From Candidatus Omnitrophota bacterium (lineage in GTDB: Bacteria > Omnitrophota > Gorgyraeia > 2-02-FULL-51-18), in NCBI GenBank assembly GCA_023247915.1, contig JAHFFN010000006.1, forward strand, positions 1-51,832: DNA of 51,832 bases, read 5' to 3'. Below are positions 35,494-42,802 of this stretch, piece after piece (the first letter of the stretch is position 1; each line of letters opens with the position of its first letter). Made by a program: the position numbers and the translations under genes. Below the pieces are notes generated by a model. That model made no database searches. It was not told the origin of the DNA and saw only the letters and a list, made by a program, of their open reading frames with translations.

Positions 35494-36648
35494 TTAGTAC
35501 CGCGGACAGCTGGGATCAACATCCTGGGACCAGGCGTCAATGCCGCCGGCCAGGTTTTTGACTTTTTTAAATCCCATCTTCCCTAAAAAATCCGCCGCTT
35601 TAGCGCTGCGGCCGCCGAAATGACACTGGACGACAATTTCATCGGCGGAGTCCAATTCATGCACGCGCTCCGGAATATTCCCCAGAGGAATCAACTTCGC
35701 GCCCGGAATGCGATTGATTTGAAATTCATTGGGCTCCCGCACATCGATCAAAACAAATTTCTTTTTCTGATCCATCCAGCTTTTTAATTCTTTGGCGCTG
35801 ATTTCTTCAATGCCCATAGCCGCTCCGTTGGTTTTCTTTTCTTCGCCGCGCGTAATGCCGCAAAACGCGTCATAATCGATCAGCTGAGTGATGGTGGGGT
35901 TGTCTCCGCAAACCGGGCATTTGGGATTGCGGCGAAATTTCACTTCGCGAAAACTCATTTTAAGCGCGTCATACAGCATGAGGCGGCCAATCAAAAGATC
36001 GCCTTTGCCGATAATCAATTTCACGACTTCGGTTGCTTGAATCACGCCAATCACTCCCGGGAGAATCCCGAGCACGCCGCCTTCGGCGCAGCTAGGAACC
36101 ATGCCAGGTGGAGGCGGTTCCGCAAAAAGGCAGCGATAGCAAGGACCCTTGCCCGGATAAAAAACAGTTGCCTGCCCGTCAAAACGGAAAATACTTCCAT
36201 AAAAGAAAGGTTTTTTGGCGAACACGCAGGCGTCATTGACGAGGTATCGTGTCTGGAAATTATCCGTGCCATCGAGCACCATGTCGTAGTCCTTAAGAAG
36301 GCGCATGACATTGTCCTTGGTCAGGCGCTCATTATAGGTAACCACTTTCACGTTGGGGTTGATTTCTAAGAGACGCTCCTTAGCCGAGTCAACCTTGGGC
36401 TTATTGACACTGCTGGTGCTATGAATGATTTGGCGCTGAAGATTGGAAAAATCGACCACATCAAAGTCGACCAGTCCCAGAGCACCTACCCCCGCTGCGG
36501 CCAGATAAAGCGCCGCCGGAGACCCGAGCCCGCCGGTACCAATCATGAGCACCTTAGCAGCCTTGAGCTTCTCTTGGCCTTCTACACCCACTTCGGGCAT
36601 GATTAAATGACGGCTATAACGAAGTATTTCGTCTTGTGATAACGACAT
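35494..36648 (-). CDS. moeB: MoeB/ThiF-type adenylyltransferase fused to rhodanese
   Basis: Activates the C-terminus of a ubiquitin-like sulfur carrier (MoaD/ThiS type) and, through the rhodanese domain, loads sulfur, for molybdopterin or thiamine (or tRNA thiolation). 384 aa. E1-like domain: MIGTGGLGSPAALYLAAAGV, FSNLQRQIIH, LDGTDNFQTRYLVND, and zinc pairs CYRCLF and CPVCGD. Rhodanese domain from about residue 285: FVLIDVREPNEFQ and active Cys in QCHFGGRSAKAA. The ATG at 36648 is preferred over TTG at 36663, as an AAGGGGG site lies just before it. Promoter TGATATAAT upstream. No moaD/thiS is visible nearby. Confidence 0.93.
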   Translation of the reverse strand: MSLSQDEILRYSRHLIMPEVGVEGQEKLKAAKVLMIGTGGLGSPAALYLAAAGVGALGLVDFDVVDFSNLQRQIIHSTSSVNKPKVDSAKERLLEINPNVKVVTYNERLTKDNVMRLLKDYDMVLDGTDNFQTRYLVNDACVFAKKPFFYGSIFRFDGQATVFYPGKGPCYRCLFAEPPPPGMVPSCAEGGVLGILPGVIGVIQATEVVKLIIGKGDLLIGRLMLYDALKMSFREVKFRRNPKCPVCGDNPTITQLIDYDAFCGITRGEEKKTNGAAMGIEEISAKELKSWMDQKKKFVLIDVREPNEFQINRIPGAKLIPLGNIPERVHELDSADEIVVQCHFGGRSAKAADFLGKMGFKKVKNLAGGIDAWSQDVDPSCPRY

Positions 36649-36672
36649 CTCATCCCCCTTCAAAGAAGGGTT

Positions 36673-36681
36673 ATTATATCA
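36673..36681 (-). promoter_or_regulatory. Extended -10 promoter of the moeB operon
   Basis: TGATATAAT on the minus strand, a perfect TGnTATAAT, about 25 bp upstream of the ATG at 36648. No good -35 at the expected place. Confidence 0.6.
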
Positions 36682-36724
36682 CAAGAAACTCTGGACTATC
36701 TAGTTGGAGGTGAAAAGTGCGCTT

Positions 36725-38287
36725 TTAAGTCTTTTTACGCGCCAGAACCTGAATGCCTGCCTTGATATGAGTCAAGGGAAGGTTTTTGGCAGCCCAAGAA
36801 TTAATCTCTGCTTCTGTAGCGGCGCGACCCAGGAGACTCTGATAATAAGCCTTGATGGCATCTTTTCTCTCGGCTCTCTTGAGAACGGCGGCTCGGATTT
36901 GGGTGATGTTCTGACCGCTCAAAAGAAGTTTATTGATCTCTTCGTCGCTGGTGACTCCCGCCATGTCTTTCAAGGCCGCGGCCACGTGAGCTCGCGTGAC
37001 TTCAAAGCTCTTCTTGCCCGTCGCGGTGAAATAAGTGACTTTGGAGGCCTCCTGGCTATTGCTACCGGCATAGGTGAAACTAATCGAACTTCCATCCGCA
37101 TTGGAGCGCTTGGCCATGCGACCAAACTGATCAAATTGATATAAATTGCGATAGCTCTCGTCGTCATTTTCGACCACAATGGAAAGAATAGCGCCCGGCC
37201 CCGGAGAAATCGCAACTGATTTGACCTGAACTCTCATATGAGAGATCAATGGCTTATGAAATAAGCTGAAAGTGTCCTTAATAGCCGCGCTGAGCAACGC
37301 GCCACGATTGGGAATATTTTTAATCACGTTATACATAAAGGGTGGATCGTAATAGATGGTCCTCAGATCATACGTGTAAGGGCTAGAGTTATTGACGACA
37401 GAGGATAGCATCACCGTTTGCGCGATCGAGATAGAATGGGAATTGTCTGATCGCCACACATCATAGAAGAGGCCGGAGGCGTCATAGACATAATGATCAA
37501 CGGTGTTGTTGGCATCGCCAAATCGACGCTCTTCGGTGTAGTTTTTGAGTTTGTGGTCGCTGTCAAATTCATAGGAACGGACGATGTCGGCCGCATGATG
37601 GAGCACATCAACAGCGCGTACGGAAATTTTCACTCCTCCACCGGTAGTGGCCGTCCAGCTGTCAATTGTCACGAAAAGATCGCCAAAAGGATCGCCAAAA
37701 TTTTTGGCTTTGACGGTGGTGAGCATCTGGTTCAACGCGGTGATGAGCATGGTTCCGCGACCCGCGGTACCGCGAGAATCCGTGTAAGCCTGCACCGGAT
37801 AATACACCGCTCTATCAGATGTGCCGGATACCAAAGGAGGCGTAAAAATAATGCTCGGAAGAATCAGGGGATCGGTGTTGTCCGATCTCCAAGTTTCGTA
37901 GAAGAGGCCAGAAGCATCGTAAAAAGCATGGTCAACTGTGTTCTTAAAATCGTTTCGATAATTCGAAGTTTCGTAAGAACCGTCAGTAAAAGTCTCTTTG
38001 GTCACACGGCCAAGCGTGTCGTACTCTTTGACACTTTCGCCATTGGCATTAGCGCGAGGCGTTGGAGTGGATGCAACTAGAGCATTGACATCATTGGCAT
38101 GCTCTACGGTAGCTGTGGTATCAGCTCCTGTCGCAACGGCCATGAGTTTTTTGTCTTGGGATTCAGCAACCTCGCTGGCTGCGGCGGAATGAATTCCCCC
38201 GCCCAGAGCTCCCATTTCAAAAGGCTGGAGAGTCATGATGACTGCCAGCATCGCCGAACTCAATCTATTTAAAGTTAATGTCTTCAT
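36725..38287 (-). CDS. Exported YD-repeat-like protein with DUF4214-like C-terminus
   Basis: No named function recognised. The 520-aa product has an N-terminal signal-like stretch (residues about 8-38). Three RHS/YD-like units follow (EYDTLGRVTKETFTDGSYE, YEFDSDHKLKNYTEE, YQFDQFGRMAKRSNADGSS). Two copies of a module open with NTVDHAFYDASGLFYETWRS (about 115) and NTVDHYVYDASGLFYDVWRS (about 260). Near the C-terminus KAYYQSLLGRAATEAEINSW looks like a DUF4214 unit, a short module in surface-layer and RTX-type proteins. It is transcribed alone; AT-rich DNA lies upstream. Surface or periplasmic carbohydrate-binding structure is a possible, unproven role. Confidence 0.65.
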   Translation of the reverse strand: MKTLTLNRLSSAMLAVIMTLQPFEMGALGGGIHSAAASEVAESQDKKLMAVATGADTTATVEHANDVNALVASTPTPRANANGESVKEYDTLGRVTKETFTDGSYETSNYRNDFKNTVDHAFYDASGLFYETWRSDNTDPLILPSIIFTPPLVSGTSDRAVYYPVQAYTDSRGTAGRGTMLITALNQMLTTVKAKNFGDPFGDLFVTIDSWTATTGGGVKISVRAVDVLHHAADIVRSYEFDSDHKLKNYTEERRFGDANNTVDHYVYDASGLFYDVWRSDNSHSISIAQTVMLSSVVNNSSPYTYDLRTIYYDPPFMYNVIKNIPNRGALLSAAIKDTFSLFHKPLISHMRVQVKSVAISPGPGAILSIVVENDDESYRNLYQFDQFGRMAKRSNADGSSISFTYAGSNSQEASKVTYFTATGKKSFEVTRAHVAAALKDMAGVTSDEEINKLLLSGQNITQIRAAVLKRAERKDAIKAYYQSLLGRAATEAEINSWAAKNLPLTHIKAGIQVLARKKT

Positions 38288-38496
38288 TTGAAATCTCCTC
38301 TTTTATTATGTCTTTACTAACTAAACAAAAAAAGCGCTTTCTAAAATCTTAATAGAAGTATACGCCATGCCAAGTCATTGTCAATGGCATCGCAAAAATT
38401 AACCGATCTTATATGATTATAACTAGTTGTATTTATTTAATTTACATGTAAAAACTATTTTTCTAAATCTTGAAATTTCCTTGCTAGAGTCTCAGG

Positions 38497-38814
38497 TTAA
38501 ACCGCCGCGTGGCCTCGCTCAAAAGTCCGGATCCGGATCATGTCCTCAATAGGCAAAACGATGATTTTGCCGTCCCCGATCTTGCCGCTGTAGCAGGTTT
38601 CGCAAATAGCCTGAATAATGGTTGAAACTTCCTCGTCGGTGCAGTAGATTTCAACCTTGGTTTTGGGTAAAAACAGGTATTCGTCGGGACGGGTCTGTTC
38701 TTTGCCAAAACCCTTCACCTCTGAGACCGTCATGCCGCCAACGCCTATCCCCCGAAGTGTCCGTTCCAAATCCTCTAATCTTGCCGGTCGAATCACGCAT
38801 TCAATTTTTTTCAT
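38497..38814 (-). CDS. PII-family signalling protein with shortened T-loop
   Basis: A 105-aa trimeric PII relative, a sensor of 2-oxoglutarate and ATP/ADP that normally controls nitrogen enzymes. Starts MKKIECVIRPARLEDLERTL. GMTVSEVKGFGKEQTRPDEY leads into LFLPKTKVEI, and the second signature GKIGDGKIIVLP is intact. Between GFG and LPK there are 11 residues where E. coli GlnB has about 18, so the T-loop is about 7 residues shorter and the YRGAEY uridylylation motif is missing. I use the ATG at 38814 because GTGAGG is a good ribosome site for it; a GTG at 38826 also opens the frame. Next to a cysteine desulfurase gene, not amtB or glnA. Confidence 0.88.
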   Translation of the reverse strand: MKKIECVIRPARLEDLERTLRGIGVGGMTVSEVKGFGKEQTRPDEYLFLPKTKVEIYCTDEEVSTIIQAICETCYSGKIGDGKIIVLPIEDMIRIRTFERGHAAV

Positions 38815-38883
38815 GGGAAACCTCACTTTTATAGCCCAATATTACGGTCTGAAAATGACAGGGATATTACTGAGGCGTTAATT

Positions 38884-40014
38884 TTAGACTTGGATAGCCC
38901 GGACGATTTCTTGGGCAGCGGCATCCACATCGCGGGAGGTGGTAAAACGCCCAAGTCCGAAGCGAATCGAGGAATGACGAAGAGTTTCTGGAATGCCCAA
39001 TGCCTTTAATACATAGGAAGGCTCGATGCTGGTCGCTGTGCAGGCGGAACCGGAAGAAACAGCGACGCCCTTTAAGCGAGCGATCAAGTCTTTGGCATTA
39101 ATCCCAGGAAAAGTCAGGTTCAGATTATTGGGTAGACGATTTTTGAGGCTACCGTTGACCATCGCGTCGGGGATTTTATTGAGAATATTTTTTTGGAGTC
39201 TGTCGCGTAATTGGCTGATACGCTGGGTTTCCATTTTCATTATTTTTCGACTGAGACGGCACGCTTCGCCAAAACCCACGATGCCGGGCACATTCAAAGT
39301 GCCGGAACGAAATCCGCCTTCATGTCCCCCGCCGTCCATTTGCGGAAACATTTTGACGGCCTTTCGAAGAAACAGCGCTCCAATGCCTTTGGCGCCATAA
39401 TTTTTATGCGCGCTGAGCGACAAAAGATCGATTCCCATTCTTCGCACATCGATCGGAATTTTTCCCAGCGCCTGCGCGGCGTCCGCGTGAAATAAAATCC
39501 CTCGAGCGGCGGCGATCTTTCCTATCTCAGCCACCGGCTGAATCACCCCAATCTCATTGTTGGCGATTTGAACGGAAATTAAAATCGTCTTTTTCTGAAT
39601 CGCTTTTTTTAAATCATTGAGATGGATGCGCCCCTGGCGGTCAACGCCCAAAGACGTGATTTTAAACCCGGATAGCGCCAGACGTTTGCAGGGGTCGAGC
39701 ACCGATTTGTGCTCAATGGCGGTGGTGATGATGTGATTGCCCTTTTCGCGATACGCTTCGGCGATCCCTTTGATCGCGAGATTGTTGGATTCAGTCGCGC
39801 CGCTGGTAAAAATAATTTCTTTGGACTGGGCTCCGATGAAGGATGCGATTTCCCCGCGAGCTTTCTCGACCGCTTTCTCGGCCTCCGCCCCAAAAAAATG
39901 CGTCAGGCTCGCCGCGTTTCCGAACTTCTCCTGAAAATAAGGCTTCATCGCGCGGAACACGCGCGGATCCATAGGTGTCGTAGAATGATTGTCTAGATAA
40001 ACAGTTCGTCGCAT
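38884..40014 (-). CDS. Cysteine desulfurase (NifS/IscS type)
   Basis: Pyridoxal-phosphate enzyme (376 aa) that takes sulfur from cysteine for Fe-S clusters, thiolated tRNA and cofactors. N-terminal VYLDNHSTTPMDPRV; FTSGATESNNLAIKG; the phosphate/His region HADAAQALGKIPIDV; Schiff-base Lys204 in SAHKNYGAKGIGALF; active Cys325 in SSGSACTATSIEPSYVLKAL on a short NifS/IscS-type loop. It precedes the PII gene by 69 bp on the same strand. No iscU or iscA here. It could supply sulfur to the MoeB-rhodanese protein coded 2 kb away. Confidence 0.94.
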   Translation of the reverse strand: MRRTVYLDNHSTTPMDPRVFRAMKPYFQEKFGNAASLTHFFGAEAEKAVEKARGEIASFIGAQSKEIIFTSGATESNNLAIKGIAEAYREKGNHIITTAIEHKSVLDPCKRLALSGFKITSLGVDRQGRIHLNDLKKAIQKKTILISVQIANNEIGVIQPVAEIGKIAAARGILFHADAAQALGKIPIDVRRMGIDLLSLSAHKNYGAKGIGALFLRKAVKMFPQMDGGGHEGGFRSGTLNVPGIVGFGEACRLSRKIMKMETQRISQLRDRLQKNILNKIPDAMVNGSLKNRLPNNLNLTFPGINAKDLIARLKGVAVSSGSACTATSIEPSYVLKALGIPETLRHSSIRFGLGRFTTSRDVDAAAQEIVRAIQV

Positions 40015-40064
40015 GGCCTGATTTTACCACCCGCATTAATATTCATCGTACGATAAAAAATTCT

Positions 40065-40073
40065 TGCTATAAT
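40065..40073 (+). promoter_or_regulatory. Extended -10 promoter of the GT8 gene
   Basis: TGCTATAAT, perfect TGnTATAAT. The expected start site near 40080 leaves a leader of only about 6 nt, and no ribosome site is seen before the ATG at 40086. Confidence 0.6.
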
Positions 40074-40085
40074 TATCCAAACGCC

Positions 40086-40979
40086 ATGCAACTCTCAACC
40101 TGCTCGGACAAAAAGTATCTTCCCGGCTTAAAAGCGCTGCTCCAATCCATCCTATCCCACAAAACGGATCCCAGCCCTTGGACTGTCCACGTTATTTACT
40201 CGGGCATTTCTTCTTCCACTCGAAAAAATATTCAGGCATGGACCAAAGGCAAACTCGACATTCAGTGGCTTCCTATTCGAGTCGCTACTCTTAAAAAATA
40301 CCCTGCCTGTGTCCACACCCGGCAAATGGCTTACGCCAAAATTCATCTTCTGGAAATGATCCCTGGCGTCGATAAACTCCTCTGGATCGACGCCGACACG
40401 CTGGTCTTAAAGGATCTTCGCTTGCTATGGGACACGGACATGAAGGGGGCATGCTTGGCGGCCGCGCAGGATACGCGTTTGCCCTGGATGCCGCTGGGGA
40501 TGCCCTACGCCAAAAATATTGGTAATACACAAAACCATAAATATTTTAATAGCGGCGTCATGCTCATTGATTTTACCCGCTTTGAGCGCACAGATTTTAT
40601 GAAGGAGGCAAAGCGATTTATCGCAGAACATTCGAAGGACATCCAGTATTGCGATCAGGACGTTTTCAACGCTTTCTTCTACGAGCGCTGGGCTGAGCTT
40701 GATCCGCGCTGGAATCGTCAATCAAGTCACGACTCTTTCCCGGAAGCTTATATTGCCCACTACACGCACTCGCGGAAACCCTGGTCTTATTACAGCAAGC
40801 ATCAAGACAAGAAGCTTTTTTTTGACTATCTGGATCAAACCCCTTGGAAAGGCTGGAGACCTTCTGTGCCGTGGAGAATCGTTTTAAAAGAAAAATTGCC
40901 GACGTTTTATAAGCTCTTTAAGAGCTCTGTATTTCTCCTCATCCCCGTCAGCTTGGGTCGCTTCACGGGACTCCCCTGA
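40086..40979 (+). CDS. Family 8 glycosyltransferase
   Basis: A 297-aa retaining glycosyltransferase of the GT8 fold (LgtC/RfaI/glycogenin group), which adds galactose or glucose from UDP-sugars to lipooligosaccharide or other acceptors. N-terminal STCSDKKYLPGLKALLQSIL; metal-binding DAD (102-104) in LLWIDADTLVLKDL; YFNSGVMLIDF; YCDQDVFNAFF; IAHYTHSRKPW near the C-terminus with the second metal-ligand His. It is a single gene, not within a sugar cluster. Its last 73 bp overlap the convergent queG. The mRNA may be nearly leaderless (see promoter). Confidence 0.87.
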   Translation: MQLSTCSDKKYLPGLKALLQSILSHKTDPSPWTVHVIYSGISSSTRKNIQAWTKGKLDIQWLPIRVATLKKYPACVHTRQMAYAKIHLLEMIPGVDKLLWIDADTLVLKDLRLLWDTDMKGACLAAAQDTRLPWMPLGMPYAKNIGNTQNHKYFNSGVMLIDFTRFERTDFMKEAKRFIAEHSKDIQYCDQDVFNAFFYERWAELDPRWNRQSSHDSFPEAYIAHYTHSRKPWSYYSKHQDKKLFFDYLDQTPWKGWRPSVPWRIVLKEKLPTFYKLFKSSVFLLIPVSLGRFTGLP

Positions 40980-41854
40980 AAACTTTCCTGAAACTCTTCC
41001 TGATTCATCGAATTAATTTTTTCCACGCTTAACCAAGTTCCCGCTTTCTTATCCGGATAAAGCTCGGCATGCCGCGTGGTCTTGGCTCTAAAATTATAAG
41101 GACAAACATCCTGGCAAATATCACACCCAAAAATCCATTCGCCTGTCTTCGAAGACGCGTGATTATGCGCCACAGCGGGCGTTTTGTCCTCAATCGTTAA
41201 ATACGAAATGCATTTCGTCGCGTCCATCTGATAATTGCCCAAAAGCGCCTCGGTCGGGCAAGCGTCCAAGCAGATCCGGCAAGAACCGCAGGAACCCGTG
41301 TGCGGCTCATCCGCCACGAGTTCAAGATTTGTCAAAAGACTCGCCAAAAATACCCAGGAGCCATAATTCCGAGTGATGATATTGGTATTTTTCCCAAAAA
41401 ATCCCAAACCCCCTTGAGCCGCAAATGCTTTTTCAAGCACCGGCCCGGTATCGACATAACTTTTCACCTCGACTCCGCTTCCGCTGATCTCCATGATAAA
41501 ACGCGATAAACGCTTCAATTTTTTTTCGATCACCTTATGATAATCTTTGCCATAAGCGTACTTGGCGACTTTTCCGGCAGGTGTTTTTTCGGGCTTTTCG
41601 TCTTCCGGATGAAAATAATTCACTGCCAGGGAAATCACCGAGCGAGCCGACGGCAAGACTTTCTCAGGGTTCGCGCGACGCTCAGGATCACGCGCCATAT
41701 AATCCATCGATCCATGAAAATTATTTTGAATCCAGGTTTTGAGCGCCGCTTCGTGAGTGGCGGCCAGTTTAGCGGGTGAAATGCCCACCAAATCAAAGCC
41801 CGCTTCTTCCAAGGCAAAGTTTTTAATCTTTTGTGTCAGTTCCAGAGAATTCAT
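40907..41854 (-). CDS. queG: Epoxyqueuosine reductase
   Basis: Cobalamin and 4Fe-4S enzyme (315 aa) doing the last step of queuosine synthesis in tRNA (epoxyqueuosine to queuosine). Features: GFDLVGISPA, FHGSMDYMARDPERRANPEK, VKSYVDTGPVLEKAFAAQGG with the catalytic Asp, GKNTNIITRNYGSW, and the two cluster motifs CGSCRICLDACPTEAL and FGCDICQDVCPYN. The C-terminal HEAT-like extension is short. With cmoA it is the second wobble-base tRNA-modification gene in the window. It needs a B12 cofactor, as does MetH here. Confidence 0.94.
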   Translation of the reverse strand: MNSLELTQKIKNFALEEAGFDLVGISPAKLAATHEAALKTWIQNNFHGSMDYMARDPERRANPEKVLPSARSVISLAVNYFHPEDEKPEKTPAGKVAKYAYGKDYHKVIEKKLKRLSRFIMEISGSGVEVKSYVDTGPVLEKAFAAQGGLGFFGKNTNIITRNYGSWVFLASLLTNLELVADEPHTGSCGSCRICLDACPTEALLGNYQMDATKCISYLTIEDKTPAVAHNHASSKTGEWIFGCDICQDVCPYNFRAKTTRHAELYPDKKAGTWLSVEKINSMNQEEFQESFQGSPVKRPKLTGMRRNTELLKSL

Positions 41855-41872
41855 ACTGTCCTAGAAATAAAT

Positions 41873-41899
41873 CGGGGCGCGGTGTATTTCCGCGCCCCG
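41873..41899 (-). terminator. Hairpin terminator after glycine-zipper gene
   Basis: CGGGGCGCGG, 7-nt loop, CCGCGCCCCG: perfect 10-bp GC-rich stem, followed on the minus strand by ATTTATTT. It lies 37 bp past the stop of the gene at 41936-42709. Confidence 0.8.
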
Positions 41900-41935
41900 G
41901 TGAATAACGAATTAAAAATAATGTTTAACGACGAA

Positions 41936-42709
41936 TTAGCATTCCTCGACAGTTTTAACAGGGTTTCCTTCATTGTCATAATAGGTCACCTGTTTACATT
42001 TGGAGCTTTGCTGTTGTTGGTTAGAATATTGATATTGTTGTTGCTGTTGATACTGGGGAGCCTGCTGATAATACACCGGCTGAGGCGCTTGTTGTTGTTG
42101 AGAAGAACCGCCACCCATCAAGCTGTCCAAAAGCGCGCCGCCAATCACATTTGTGCCCGCACCGATCAAAGCACCCTTGCCGGCTTTTCCACCGGAAGCG
42201 CTGGCTGAGATCGCGCCGACGCCCGCACCCAAAAGACCCTGCTTCAAAATCTTTTTATTGGGATCTTCCTGTTGGGGAGGTTGCTGATAATACACTGGTT
42301 GTTGCTGAACATACACCGGCTGAGGCTCCTGCGGTTGATACCCTTGCGTTTGCACGGGATAGGACGAAGAAGAGTACGAAGATTGAGTGTATTGAGGAGC
42401 TGGAGCCGCTTGAACGTATTGCACTTGCTGAGCGGGTCTGGCTTGCGGCGAAGGAGCCGTCAATGTATCCAAAAGCGCGCCACCAATGACATTCGTGCCC
42501 GCGCCGACCAACGCACCGGTTCCCGCTTTTCCGCCGGAAGCTTCTGCAGAAATGGCGCCAACACCGGCACCCAAGAGACCTTGCTTTAAAATCTTTTTGT
42601 TGGGATCTTCATTGCCTGAATAATCCTGCCCACCGGCATTGGACACCGTCCATGTAAACAAGAAAGCTGATACGAATAAAATTGAAAAAAGGTTCCGCGA
42701 AAATCTCAT
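41936..42709 (-). CDS. Exported protein with two glycine-zipper repeats, Gln-rich
   Basis: A 257-aa protein with a Sec signal (residues 1-27, ...WTVSNAGG). It has two near-identical modules, at about 35-86 and 150-200: NKKILKQGLLGAGVGAISAE followed by a GGKAG...GALVGAGTNVIGGALLD helix with glycine-zipper spacing, typical of membrane-inserting helices. The linker and tail are rich in Q, P, Y and S (YYQQPPQQ, YQQQQQYQYSNQQQQ). The end is KCKQVTYYDNEGNPVKTVEEC with two Cys. The DNA of the two modules is diverged, so the duplication is old. Probably an envelope structural protein; function unknown. Confidence 0.78.
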   Translation of the reverse strand: MRFSRNLFSILFVSAFLFTWTVSNAGGQDYSGNEDPNKKILKQGLLGAGVGAISAEASGGKAGTGALVGAGTNVIGGALLDTLTAPSPQARPAQQVQYVQAAPAPQYTQSSYSSSSYPVQTQGYQPQEPQPVYVQQQPVYYQQPPQQEDPNKKILKQGLLGAGVGAISASASGGKAGKGALIGAGTNVIGGALLDSLMGGGSSQQQQAPQPVYYQQAPQYQQQQQYQYSNQQQQSSKCKQVTYYDNEGNPVKTVEEC

Positions 42710-42802
42710 TCAAGGTTCTCCTAATTAGAAGGGTCTGCGCTTAAAATTCTTCGGGCTAGTATAGCATAAAACCAAAAAGCGCTGTCAAGTTTTGGGGCAA
42801 GC

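Noticed and set aside
42105-42610. Recent DNA-level tandem repeat
   Set aside because: The two similar stretches are the diverged halves of one gene (glycine-zipper modules), better explained as a protein-domain duplication.
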